64,000 bases of DNA from Brevundimonas sp. UBA4553 (GTDB lineage: Bacteria > Pseudomonadota > Alphaproteobacteria > Caulobacterales > Caulobacteraceae), in the NCBI RefSeq assembly GCF_002387245.1, contig NZ_DGLD01000014.1, positions 62,001 to 126,000 of the forward strand. The letters are read 5' to 3'. Of the stretch, positions 54,970-63,735 are shown piece after piece; the stretch's first letter is position 1, and each line of letters starts with the position of its first letter. The translations under genes were made by a program, and so were the position numbers. The notes under the pieces are model-generated. The model was not told the origin of the DNA and did no database searches. It was given only the letters and a program-made list of their open reading frames with translations.

Positions 54970-55083
54970 GGCAGAAACAGCCTGTCGCAGGGGCGTGGTT
55001 CTTCGAGAATCGGTTTTTGCGATAGGCTCTCATCGCCGGCGGCGAGACCGCCGGTCCCGGATCTCTAGGTAGGAAGGCTGGCC

Positions 55084-56262
55084 GTGGCGTTTCGCGACGG
55101 ACCGTTCGAGAATCTGAAGGTGCCGCTGGCCTGGACGGCCGCGGTCGTCGTCGTCGTCGGCATCGTCGGCGCGGTCATGTTGTTGCTCGGCGACACCCGC
55201 CAGACGTCGAATGCCGAAAGCTTCGCCCCTGCACGGGCCGGGTTCGAAGCCGGTGCTGCGCCGGTGGGCGGGGTTCTGTCCGCCCCGGTCCGCTGGACGG
55301 GCAACGCCGTCGACTACGTCAAGGGCTACTTCTTCGCCGTGTCGGAGAACCGGCGGCTGCGGGCGGAGATCGCCGAGCTGAACGCCTGGCGCGACGACGC
55401 CCTGGCGCTGAAGAACATCAACGGTCGCTACGAACAGATGCTGGGCGTGAAGACCGAGCCGCCGGTGCCCATGGTGACGGGCCTGGCCATCACCGACGCG
55501 CGTGGACCGTTCGCCCGGTCTCGCCTGTTGAACATCGGCGCAGCCAAGGGCGTGCGCGTCGGCAATCCTGTGTTGAGCGAGCATGGTCTGGTCGGCCGCA
55601 TCATGGGCGTCTCGGCGGGCAACAGCCGGATGCTGCTGCTGACCGACGTCGCGTCGCGCACACCCGTGCTGGTCGAGCGCACGGATGCGCGCGCCATGCT
55701 GACCGGCGACGGCAGCGGGAGTCCGCGTCTCGACTACATACGCGGCGCCGGCTCCGTTCAGGAAGGCGACCGCATCATGACGTCCGGCGACGGTGGCGGT
55801 TTCCCACGCGGTCTCCCGATCGGCGTCGCCGCAAAGGGCGTTGACGGGACATGGCGTGTGAAGCTGTTCAGCGACCGCACGGCCATCGACTATGTCCGCG
55901 TCCTGCTGTTCCAGGATTTCAGCCAACTGGCCGATCAGAACGCCCTGAACGCGCCGCCGCTGGCCAGTCTGGCCGCCGCTCCTCCGCCGACTCCGGCTCA
56001 GGCCGCCGCTATCCAGGACGTGGCCACCCGACGCGCCGCTGTCGCCGCCGCGACGGCCGAGCGTGTACGCGCCGCCAACGCCGCGCCGCCGCCTGTTCCA
56101 GCGGCTGCCCCGGCCGCTACGGCTCCGGCGCCGACCGCCGCCCGTCCGGCCGCGACGCGTCCGACCACGCCTCAGCCGCGCCCCGTCGCCCCTCGCACCA
56201 CGACCCCGACGCCTCCGCCCACGCCTGAGGTCGAGCCGGCGCCTACAGGAGCCGCAGAGTGA
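55084..56262 (+). CDS. mreC: Rod-shape-determining protein MreC
   Basis: A 392-residue single-pass protein: an N-terminal helix (WTAAVVVVVGIVGAVMLLL), a coiled coil (VSENRRLRAEIAELNAWRDD), and the periplasmic MreC beta domain (GFVGRI-like HGLVGRIMGVSAGNSRMLLL, then RIMTSGDGGGFPRGLPIG). The C-terminal about 110 residues are Pro/Ala/Thr-rich and probably disordered. GTG 55084. MreC links MreB to PBP2 in the periplasm. The 114-base gap after mreB holds no clear terminator. mreD overlaps by 4 bases. Confidence 0.95.
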   Translation: MAFRDGPFENLKVPLAWTAAVVVVVGIVGAVMLLLGDTRQTSNAESFAPARAGFEAGAAPVGGVLSAPVRWTGNAVDYVKGYFFAVSENRRLRAEIAELNAWRDDALALKNINGRYEQMLGVKTEPPVPMVTGLAITDARGPFARSRLLNIGAAKGVRVGNPVLSEHGLVGRIMGVSAGNSRMLLLTDVASRTPVLVERTDARAMLTGDGSGSPRLDYIRGAGSVQEGDRIMTSGDGGGFPRGLPIGVAAKGVDGTWRVKLFSDRTAIDYVRVLLFQDFSQLADQNALNAPPLASLAAAPPPTPAQAAAIQDVATRRAAVAAATAERVRAANAAPPPVPAAAPAATAPAPTAARPAATRPTTPQPRPVAPRTTTPTPPPTPEVEPAPTGAAE

Positions 56263-56777
56263 GACGGGCGATCACGGTCCGCGTCGTCGGCCCGCTGCAA
56301 TGGATCGTCTATCCGGCGCTGATGGCCGTCGCGGCGACCATCGTGCTGGCGATCCCGTTCCAGCTATTCGGTCTCAACCTGCCTGAGCCGGTGTTTCCGA
56401 TCGTGTTGGCCTTCGCCTGGCCGCTGATCAGACCCTCCATGCTGGCGCCTGCGGTCCTGTTCGGCCTGGGCCTGTTTCTTGACCTGTTCTGGGGCGGAAC
56501 CCTGGGGCTGTGGCCGCTGAGCCTGCTGACCGTTTACGGCGCGATCCTGCTGGCCTCGAACTTCCTGGCGGGCCAGGCGACGATCGTCCTGTTCGCGCTT
56601 TATGTGGCTTCGACCGGTCTGGCCTTCTTCCTAGCCTACATGATCACTACCTTGAGCCTGGGCAACGCGCCAAGCATCCTGGCCGTAATGGGGCAGGTCG
56701 TTCCGACGCTCCTGCTCTTTCCCCTGGCCGATTGGCTGATCCAGCGGTTTGACGACGCCGACGTGCGCTTCCGATGA
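56259..56777 (+). CDS. mreD: Rod-shape-determining protein MreD
   Basis: A 172-residue hydrophobic protein with about five helices. The family-typical short loops with FWGGTLGLWPLSLLTVYGAILL are present. It starts at GTG 56259, overlapping the mreC stop by 4 bases (GTGA), and its own stop overlaps mrdA (ATGA). MreD is an integral part of the elongasome. Sequence conservation in this family is low, so the call leans on position and topology. Confidence 0.9.
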   Translation: MRRAITVRVVGPLQWIVYPALMAVAATIVLAIPFQLFGLNLPEPVFPIVLAFAWPLIRPSMLAPAVLFGLGLFLDLFWGGTLGLWPLSLLTVYGAILLASNFLAGQATIVLFALYVASTGLAFFLAYMITTLSLGNAPSILAVMGQVVPTLLLFPLADWLIQRFDDADVRFR

Positions 56778-58765
56778 GCAGCGAACCCCACATCTTCTTT
56801 TCGGACGTCAATGAGCGCCAGGGCTCCTTCCTGCGCCGGACCTTCCTGCTGGGTGGCGGGATGGCGCTGGGGACCGTGGCCTTGGTCGGGCGCCTGGCCC
56901 AGCTGCAGATCGTCAAGGCCGAGGAATACTCGACCCTGGCCACCAATAATCAGTTCAACTTCCGCCTGGTGCCGCCGCCACGCGGTCTGATCAAGGACCG
57001 CAACGGCGTCACCATCGCCGGCAACCGGCCCAGCTTCCGCGTTCTGGTCGTGCGCGACGAGACGAAGGATCTGGATCAGACTCTGGACCTGCTGGGGCAG
57101 CTGCTGCCGGATACGCTGGATCGCCGCCGCACTCTGATCCGCGAGATCAACGCAGCGCCGCGCTTCTCACCCGTTCCGGTCAAATCCGACCTGACGTGGG
57201 AGGAGTTCTCCAAGGTCAATCTGCACGCAGCCGAGCTGCCCGGCGTCATGGCTGACATGAACGAGGCGCGCTATTACCCGTTCGGCGGGTCCTACGCCCA
57301 CGTGATCGGCTATGTGGCCAAGGTGTCCGATCGCGACGTCAAGGCGATCCGCGACAAGGGTGAGCAGCCGCCCTCCATCCTGTTCAACCCGGGCTTCCGC
57401 ATTGGACGTCAGGGAATCGAGAAGTCGCTGGACACCGACCTGCGCGGTGAAGCCGGCGGCAAACGCGTCGAGGTCGACGCCCGCGGCCGCGTGGTGGCCG
57501 AGGATGTCGCGGGCTCACGTCCGCCTGTCCAGGGCGCCGAGGTCATGCTGACCTTGGACAACGACGTCCAGAACCGGGCGCTTGAAGTCTTTGGCGAAGA
57601 GGCGGGCAGCTGTGTCGTGATGGATGTCCGCAACGGCGACATCCTGGCCATGGTCTCGTCACCCTCGTTTGATCCCAACCTGTTCGTGTCGGGCGTGCCG
57701 TCCAAGATATATCGCGCGCTGGCCGATTACGAGCGGCGGCCGTTGCTGGACAAGGCCCTGGGCGGCACCTTCGCGCCGGGTTCGACCTTCAAGCCTGTGG
57801 TCGGGCTGGCGGCGATGAAGCGGGGCTGGGATCCCAATCGCCGGGTGGTGTGCAACGGCAGCTTCTACCTGGGGCGGCGCTTCGCCTGTCTGGGGCGGCA
57901 CGGCGCGCTGGATATGCGCGGCGCGATCAAGGCTTCCTGCAACGTCTACTTCATGACGGTGGCGACGGAGTTCGGTCCCGACGCCATCGCCGAGGCGGCG
58001 CGCGAAATGGGCTTTGGGCAGAGCTTCGATATCGGACTTCCCGGCCAGAAGGTCGGGCTGGTTCCAGATCGGGAATGGCGTCGTCGCAATCCTGTGCGGG
58101 GTGACGGCAAGTGGTATCCCGGCGAGACGCCCAGCTATGGGATCGGGCAGGGCGCGTTGACCGTCAACGCCTTGCAACTGGCGGTCTATACGGCCCGCAT
58201 CGCCAATGGACAGAAGGCGGTGACGCCTCGACTGATCAAGTCGATCGGCGGCGTCGAGCAGACGTCCGGCACGGCCTTCGCTGATCTGCCTTTCGATCCG
58301 TCGCTGCTGGACGTGCTTCGGGACGGCATGGAGGCTGTGACCGATGTCGGCGGCACCGGTTTCCGCAATAGCCAGCTGGGCCTTGGCGCCGTCCGCATGG
58401 CCGGCAAGACCGGCACGGCCCAGGCCCAGAACTACGGCGCCGGCTCGCGCAAGGGCGCCGGCCGTCCCTGGGCCCAAAAGGACCACAACCTCTTTATCGC
58501 CTACGCCCCTACCGACAACCCTCGTTACGCCGTGTCGGTCATCGTGCAGCACGGGGGGCTGGGCGGCGGCACGGCCGGCGCGCCGCGCGCGCGCGAGGTG
58601 ATGCGGGTCGCCCTGCTCAAGAACCCCGAAATCCGCGCCCGTATCGAACAGGCAGGATTTGAGGCGCCCGAGGACGCGGGCGCGCGCGAAGCCGAGGCAC
58701 GGGGCGAACCTGTCGATGCAACGACGGCTGACGTCGTCGCGCCGCCGCCGGAGCCTGCACTGTGA
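56774..58765 (+). CDS. mrdA: Penicillin-binding protein 2 (elongation transpeptidase)
   Basis: A 663-residue class B PBP with one N-terminal helix (about 22-42), a pedestal domain, and the transpeptidase domain with the catalytic motifs S-x-x-K at Ser 337 (APGSTFKPVVG), S-x-N in IKASCNVYFM, and K-T-G at Lys 545 (MAGKTGTAQAQ). It cross-links peptidoglycan for side-wall growth. The Ala/Glu-rich tail after residue 620 is probably disordered. Start ATG overlaps the mreD stop; its stop overlaps rodA (GTGA). Confidence 0.97.
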   Translation: MSSEPHIFFSDVNERQGSFLRRTFLLGGGMALGTVALVGRLAQLQIVKAEEYSTLATNNQFNFRLVPPPRGLIKDRNGVTIAGNRPSFRVLVVRDETKDLDQTLDLLGQLLPDTLDRRRTLIREINAAPRFSPVPVKSDLTWEEFSKVNLHAAELPGVMADMNEARYYPFGGSYAHVIGYVAKVSDRDVKAIRDKGEQPPSILFNPGFRIGRQGIEKSLDTDLRGEAGGKRVEVDARGRVVAEDVAGSRPPVQGAEVMLTLDNDVQNRALEVFGEEAGSCVVMDVRNGDILAMVSSPSFDPNLFVSGVPSKIYRALADYERRPLLDKALGGTFAPGSTFKPVVGLAAMKRGWDPNRRVVCNGSFYLGRRFACLGRHGALDMRGAIKASCNVYFMTVATEFGPDAIAEAAREMGFGQSFDIGLPGQKVGLVPDREWRRRNPVRGDGKWYPGETPSYGIGQGALTVNALQLAVYTARIANGQKAVTPRLIKSIGGVEQTSGTAFADLPFDPSLLDVLRDGMEAVTDVGGTGFRNSQLGLGAVRMAGKTGTAQAQNYGAGSRKGAGRPWAQKDHNLFIAYAPTDNPRYAVSVIVQHGGLGGGTAGAPRAREVMRVALLKNPEIRARIEQAGFEAPEDAGAREAEARGEPVDATTADVVAPPPEPAL

Positions 58766-59919
58766 CCGCATCTGCCCTGACCCGACCCGGGGAACGCGAC
58801 CGCATCTCGAGCAAGCTGGCCGAGCTGGACTGGCGTGTGGTCGGCCTGTTGTGCGTCCTGGCCGGCATCGGCACGGCCATGCTGTATTCGATCGCCGGAG
58901 GGCACTGGGATCCCTGGGCGTGGAAGCATCTGCTGCGTTTCGGCGTTCTGCTGGTGGCCATGATCGGTCTGGCCATGGTCCATCCGAAATGGTGGTTCCA
59001 CGCGGCCTATCCTCTGTACGGCCTGTTGTTGCTGCTGGTCCTGATGATCGAGTTCACGCCCCTGGGCTATACGGCCGGCGGCGCGCGGAACTGGCTGAAT
59101 TTGGGTTTCATCCGCATCCAGCCGGCCGAGTTCGTCAAGATCGGCCTCGTTCTGGCTTTGGCCCGTTGGTATCATGGCCATTCGGCGCAGGACGCCCGCT
59201 GGTCGTGGAAGCTGTTGATCCCGGCGGGCATGATCGGCGTGCCCTTCCTGCTGGTGGCCAAGCAGCCGGATCTCGGCTCGGCCATGGTCATCGGACTGAC
59301 CGGCGCGGCCGTTATGTTCATGGCGGGGCTGAGCTGGCGGGTGATCGCAGCCGGGGCCGCTGCGGCAGTGGCGATCATTCCGCCCTTCGTCATGTTCGTC
59401 ATGCACGACTATCAGCGCAACCGCGTCCTGACCTTCCTGAACCCGGAAGCCGACCCCTCCGGGACCGGCTACAACATCATCCAGTCGAAGATCGCCCTCG
59501 GTTCGGGCGGTTTGATGGGCAAGGGCTATGGCCTGGGCAGTCAGAGCCAGCTTGAGTTCCTGCCCGAGCGCCATACGGACTTCATCTTCTCGACCGTGTC
59601 CGAGGAGTTCGGCTTCCTCGGCTCCTTCACCGTCCTGGCCTGCTACCTGGCGTTGATTCTGATCTCGCTGCGGATCGCCTCCCTGTCCCACAGCCACTTC
59701 GGCCGGATCAGCGCGGCGGGCATGACGGCCTTCCTCGCCATCTTCATCCTGATCAACGGGGCGATGGTGATGGGTCTGGCGCCGGTCGTGGGCGTGCCCA
59801 TGCCGCTGCTGTCCTATGGGGGGTCGACCATGATGACGGTGATGATCGGCTTTGGGCTGATCCTGTCCACCCACGTGCACCGCTATGTCGAACTGCCGAA
59901 AGGGCAGGGGCTGTTCTGA
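58762..59919 (+). CDS. rodA: Peptidoglycan glycosyltransferase RodA (SEDS)
   Basis: A 385-residue SEDS protein with about ten helices. Motifs are RIQPAEFVKIGLVLALARWY, FLLVAKQPDLGSAMV, NRVLTFLNPEADPSGTGYN and the late FIFSTVSEEFGFLGS. RodA polymerises glycan strands in complex with PBP2. GTG 58762 overlaps the mrdA stop. It ends the mre/rod operon. The next gene starts 28 bases later on the same strand. Confidence 0.96.
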   Translation: MTASALTRPGERDRISSKLAELDWRVVGLLCVLAGIGTAMLYSIAGGHWDPWAWKHLLRFGVLLVAMIGLAMVHPKWWFHAAYPLYGLLLLLVLMIEFTPLGYTAGGARNWLNLGFIRIQPAEFVKIGLVLALARWYHGHSAQDARWSWKLLIPAGMIGVPFLLVAKQPDLGSAMVIGLTGAAVMFMAGLSWRVIAAGAAAAVAIIPPFVMFVMHDYQRNRVLTFLNPEADPSGTGYNIIQSKIALGSGGLMGKGYGLGSQSQLEFLPERHTDFIFSTVSEEFGFLGSFTVLACYLALILISLRIASLSHSHFGRISAAGMTAFLAIFILINGAMVMGLAPVVGVPMPLLSYGGSTMMTVMIGFGLILSTHVHRYVELPKGQGLF

Positions 59920-59946
59920 TCCGGGTTTGAGGCGTTAGGCTGAGGC

Positions 59947-60444
59947 ATGACCAACGAAGCCCCTGCCGCCGCCATTCCCACAGCCGATCCCTCGATGTTC
60001 TCGGATTGCGGCGACACGCCCTGTCCGCAGCCGGTCATGGCTGATCCCACTAACGAGGCCGCGGTCCTGGCCGACGGCGTGCGTATGCGCAACAACCCGG
60101 CCGAATGGGCCTTCGTCCGCCTGTCCAAACTGATCGAGGAGTTCGAGGCCAAGCTCGACAAGGACGAAGAGATCGGCGCCCGCGTCGTCGGCTTGCCCGG
60201 CGAGGGCACGATGCAGATCGTCGACGTCGGCTTCTGGGGGCCGGACCTGATCATCTTCTTCGGGCGCAACCCCGACGGCAAGCCCGTGCGCCTGGTGCAG
60301 CACTACACCCAGATCAACGTGGTGCTGGCGGCGATCAAGAAGCCTGAGGAACGCGAGGCGCGCCGCATCGGCTTCCAGCTCAACGAAATGGTGATGAAGA
60401 CCAACCCCGCGCCGACCGCCGCATCGACGGCTGGCGCGGGCTAG
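59947..60444 (+). CDS. Small conserved-looking protein, possibly DUF6173
   Basis: A 165-residue soluble protein with a core (AEWAFVRLSKLIEEFEAKLDKDEEIGARVVGLPG, key parts AEWAFVRLSKLIEEFE and IGARVVGLPGEGTMQIVDVGF) that I believe corresponds to the DUF6173-type group; this is not certain. No signal peptide. The N-terminal Cys pair (DCGDTPCPQP) is unusual. It is 28 bases downstream of rodA, and its 3' end overlaps the prolyl aminopeptidase gene on the opposite strand by 4 bases. Confidence 0.65.
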   Translation: MTNEAPAAAIPTADPSMFSDCGDTPCPQPVMADPTNEAAVLADGVRMRNNPAEWAFVRLSKLIEEFEAKLDKDEEIGARVVGLPGEGTMQIVDVGFWGPDLIIFFGRNPDGKPVRLVQHYTQINVVLAAIKKPEEREARRIGFQLNEMVMKTNPAPTAASTAGAG

Positions 60445-61415
60445 AGACCTGCCGCCCAGTCAGTGCCCTTGATCAGGCTGTCGATGATGCCGGGTTCGCT
60501 GGATGCGTGGCCGGCGTCGCCGACGATGTCCAGCTTGGCTTCCGGCCAAGCGCGGTGCAGGGCCCAGGCGCCCGAGATCGGCGTCACCACATCGAACCGG
60601 CCCTGGGCGATCCAGCAAGGGATGTGGCGAATGGCGTCGATGTTCTCCAGAATCCAGTTCTCGCTGTCGAAGAAGCCGCCGTTGGTGAAGTACCAGTTCT
60701 CGATCCGGGCGAAGGCCACCGCGAACTCCGGATCGGCGAACTTGTCCGGCTTGCCCGAGGGGCCCTGGACGCTGACCGTCTCGCCTTCCCAGCTGGACCA
60801 GGCGACGGCGCAGCGGTTGCGTTCGGCCACGTCGTCGCCAAGCAAACGCTTGTTGTAGGCGGCCATCAGGTCGCCGCGCTCGGCCTCGGGGATAGGGGCG
60901 ACGAAGCGCTCCCAAGCGTCCGGGAAGATCATGGAGGCGCCGTCCTGGTAAAACCAGTGCAGTTCCTTTTTCGTCAGCAGGAAGATGCCGCGCAGGATCA
61001 GGGCCAGGCAGCGATCCGGGTGCTTGATCGCGTAGGTCATCGACAGGGTGGACCCCCAGGACCCGCCGAACACGACCCACTTCTCGATGCCCAGCTTCTC
61101 GCGCAGACGCTCGATGTCGGCGACCAGATCCCAGGTGGTGTTGTTCTCCAGCGAGGCGTTGGGCCGCGACAGACCGCAGCCGCGCTGGTCGAACATGACG
61201 ATGCGGTACCTGGCCGGATCGAAGTAGCGCCGCATTCCAGGATTGACCGCCCCGCCGGGGCCGCCATGCAGGACGATGACCGGCACGCCGTGCGGGTTGC
61301 CGCTTTCCTCGTAATAGATTTCGTGGACGCCGTCGGTCGCCATCCAGCCAGAGGCATAGGCTTCCAGCTCGGGATAGAGGTCGCGGCGCGGGGTGTCGAT
61401 CACTGGAAATGCCAT
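60441..61415 (-). CDS. pip: Prolyl aminopeptidase
   Basis: Pip removes N-terminal proline from peptides. A 324-residue alpha/beta hydrolase with the oxyanion/HGG motif VLHGGPGGAVNP, the conserved DQRGCGLSRPNA, the nucleophile elbow VFGGSWGSTLSM, and the catalytic Asp and His in QGRFDVVTP and GDAGHASSEP. Length fits the family. It is convergent with the gene at 59947. Confidence 0.95.
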   Translation of the reverse strand: MAFPVIDTPRRDLYPELEAYASGWMATDGVHEIYYEESGNPHGVPVIVLHGGPGGAVNPGMRRYFDPARYRIVMFDQRGCGLSRPNASLENNTTWDLVADIERLREKLGIEKWVVFGGSWGSTLSMTYAIKHPDRCLALILRGIFLLTKKELHWFYQDGASMIFPDAWERFVAPIPEAERGDLMAAYNKRLLGDDVAERNRCAVAWSSWEGETVSVQGPSGKPDKFADPEFAVAFARIENWYFTNGGFFDSENWILENIDAIRHIPCWIAQGRFDVVTPISGAWALHRAWPEAKLDIVGDAGHASSEPGIIDSLIKGTDWAAGL

Positions 61416-61446
61416 GTCAGGAAATGGGGGTTTTCAGATTGGCCGG

Positions 61447-61818
61447 TCAGGCGTTGACGATGTGTGAGCGGAACGCGGCGATCGCCAGCACGATCCAGCC
61501 GGCGATCATCAGCACGCCTCCGATCGGGGCCACCGCGCCCATGGCGGGCAGGCTCAGCAGACCGATCATGGCCAGAGCCAGACAGAAGATCAGACCGCCG
61601 CTGGGGGCGAGCCAGCCCGCTATCCGCGCCGTCTTCCCGCCGGTCATCCAGGTGGCGCAGGCCACCGCCAGCACGGCGTGAACCATCTGATACTGGGCGC
61701 CGGTGGTCAGCAGGCTCTTGATGGCCGGGCCGGCGCCATGGGCCGCAAAGGCGCCCAGCGCGACGGCCATGGCCCCGTTGAAGGCCGCGAAGACGAGCAG
61801 GTTGCGATCGAGACTCAT
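61447..61818 (-). CDS. DUF423 membrane protein (YgdD-like)
   Basis: A 123-residue protein with four helices. AAFNGAMAVALGAFAAHG, TGAQYQMVHAVLAVA and the C-terminal IGGVLMIAGWIVLAI are the conserved DUF423 segments. Function unknown; homologues are small inner-membrane proteins. It is 31 bases upstream of pip on the same strand and divergent from the MFS gene (50 bases). Confidence 0.85.
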   Translation of the reverse strand: MSLDRNLLVFAAFNGAMAVALGAFAAHGAGPAIKSLLTTGAQYQMVHAVLAVACATWMTGGKTARIAGWLAPSGGLIFCLALAMIGLLSLPAMGAVAPIGGVLMIAGWIVLAIAAFRSHIVNA

Positions 61819-61867
61819 TGCTAATGTCTAGACCACAACTCGTGGCGAGTCTGCTATCGGAACGCTG

Positions 61868-63028
61868 ATGAAATCCGCGCCGCGCATGGCCCTGCAATAC
61901 GTCCTGCTGTTCGGCGCCAGCGGAGTGACCCTGCCGTTCGCAGGCCTGTGGTTTCGCGAGCAGGGATTGAGCGGCGCCCAGATCGGCGCCCTTCTGGCCA
62001 TTCCCATGCTGGGACGACTGGCGACGGGTCCGTTACTGGCCGTCTGGGCCGACGGATTTCAGCACAGGCGCACGCCGATCGCCCTGCTGGGGCTGGCCAT
62101 GGCCCTGGGCTACGGGGGAGCAGGTCTGGTTCAGGGCTTCGCCGCCTGGGCCGTCTGCTGGTTCGTCGGGGCCACGGCGGCGGCGGCCCTGATCCCGCTT
62201 AGCGACGTGATGACCTTGCGCGTTGCCAAGCGCGACGGTTTTCCCTTCTCTCTGCCGCGCGGCTGCGGTTCGGCGGCCTTCGTCGTCGCCAATGTGGTCA
62301 TGGGCCTGCTGCTGACGCGAGCCCCGCCGGACGCGATCATCGTCTGGATCAGCATCGCGGCGGTGCTGATCGCGGTCACGGCCTGGCGCGTCCTGCCCGC
62401 CGAACCGGTCACCGAAGGTCCGCGCGTGCCGGGGCTGGAGCGGTTCAGGGGTCTGGGGCGACTGGTCGCCGATCCCATCTTTATGACCGCCATCTTCGCC
62501 GTCGGCGCGGTCCAGGCGGCGCACGCCTTCTACTACGGCTTCTCGGCCATCGCCTGGAAGGCGCAGGGCGTCCCCGAGAGCGTGACCGGTCTGCTCTGGG
62601 CCTTCTCCGTTCTGGTCGAGATCGGCTTCATGTGGGTGATCGAACCCTGGCGTCGCCGCGTCGGGATCGGGCCGTGGGTGATGCTGTCCGTAGGCGCCGC
62701 CGCCGCAGTCATCCGCTGGACCTTGATGGCGTTCTCGCCCCCGCTCTGGGCGCTGTGGCCCTTGCAGAGCCTGCACGCGCTCAGCTTCGCCGCCACCTAT
62801 CTGGCGGGGGTCCAGATCGTCGAGCGTCTGTCACCTCCTGACAGTCACACAGCGGCGCAGACGTTGAGCTCCGTGCTGTCCGCTGGCGTCCTGATCGGGC
62901 TGGCGACGGCCGCGTCCGGGCCGCTGTACGACGCCTTTGGCCTGATGGGCTATCTGGCCATGGCGGGATTGGCGGCGCCCGGCGGGCTGGTCGGGCTGAT
63001 CCTGCGGTCGCGGCTGGCGAAGACCTAG
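61868..63028 (+). CDS. MFS transporter (HcaT/NupG-like)
   Basis: A 386-residue, 12-helix transporter. The opening FGASGVTLPFAGLWFREQGLSGAQIGALLAIPML in pattern (key part LPFAGLWFREQGLSGAQIG) is characteristic of the HcaT (3-phenylpropionate)/NupG branch of the major facilitator superfamily, without the usual MFS A-motif. Substrate unknown. Its stop overlaps the convergent gene at 63025 by 4 bases. Confidence 0.85.
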   Translation: MKSAPRMALQYVLLFGASGVTLPFAGLWFREQGLSGAQIGALLAIPMLGRLATGPLLAVWADGFQHRRTPIALLGLAMALGYGGAGLVQGFAAWAVCWFVGATAAAALIPLSDVMTLRVAKRDGFPFSLPRGCGSAAFVVANVVMGLLLTRAPPDAIIVWISIAAVLIAVTAWRVLPAEPVTEGPRVPGLERFRGLGRLVADPIFMTAIFAVGAVQAAHAFYYGFSAIAWKAQGVPESVTGLLWAFSVLVEIGFMWVIEPWRRRVGIGPWVMLSVGAAAAVIRWTLMAFSPPLWALWPLQSLHALSFAATYLAGVQIVERLSPPDSHTAAQTLSSVLSAGVLIGLATAASGPLYDAFGLMGYLAMAGLAAPGGLVGLILRSRLAKT

Positions 63029-63618
63029 GCCGCGTTCGGCCGGGGCAGGGGCGCCAGGTGGCGGGCGATGACCGAGGCCGCCGTCTTGACCGCCGACTGG
63101 ACCTTGGTGTTCGGCGCATCCGAGGGGGCGCGGATCAGGCCGATGGCGGGCGAAGCCGCGCCGTCCGGCAGATCATTGAGGATTCGATACAGGATGTAGC
63201 TGCCGGCATCCTCCTCTGCGTCCGAGGCGGCCAGGGCGTCGAGGCCCGCAGCGGTCAGGTCGCGCACGATCTCGGCGGCCGGCGCGGTGGCGCGGACAAC
63301 GCCGGGGCCGGTGTGATCCAGGCGGTCGGCGCCGTCCAGACGCCGGTTCTCGGCCCGCATCTGCAGACGGAAGGCGCCCGCATGGGCGGTTCGACCCACC
63401 AGCAGCAGGGCGCTGCATTCCCCCCTGGACAGCAGAGCGCTGAGTTCGGCCGCCAGGACGTCGGCGGCGGGTGATCCTGGCACGGGAAGGGTGCGCGCGC
63501 CGACCGGGTTCCAGGGATCACCAGACAGGTCCTCGACCGGGTCCCAGGCGGTGAAACCCGGGTCCCAGGCGCAGATGGCGATGGCGGGACGTCGATCGGG
63601 GCGTAGCCCGGTATCCAT
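63025..63618 (-). CDS. Pyroglutamyl-peptidase-fold protein lacking catalytic Cys
   Basis: A 197-residue protein. The strand/loop order resembles peptidase C15: an opening FTAWDPV, a middle AENRRLDGADRLDHTGPG (aligning with the family AxNxDDARIPDNAG), and EDAGSYILYRIL where C15 enzymes have the nucleophile in AGTFVCN. Here the Cys is Leu, and the expected catalytic Glu also seems changed. It would be a non-proteolytic relative. Start is uncertain: ATG 63618 with a weak ribosome site; a longer reading begins at 63696. Confidence 0.55.
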   Translation of the reverse strand: MDTGLRPDRRPAIAICAWDPGFTAWDPVEDLSGDPWNPVGARTLPVPGSPAADVLAAELSALLSRGECSALLLVGRTAHAGAFRLQMRAENRRLDGADRLDHTGPGVVRATAPAAEIVRDLTAAGLDALAASDAEEDAGSYILYRILNDLPDGAASPAIGLIRAPSDAPNTKVQSAVKTAASVIARHLAPLPRPNAA

Positions 63619-63735
63619 ATCCAGCAAGAAATCCACCCTGTATGACACTAACGCGACAGCGGCCGAGACCGTGCGGGCAACCCTGCGAGAGGTCAAGCCC
63701 GCCGGTTTGAATCGAGGCGGTTTTACGGCGAAGGT

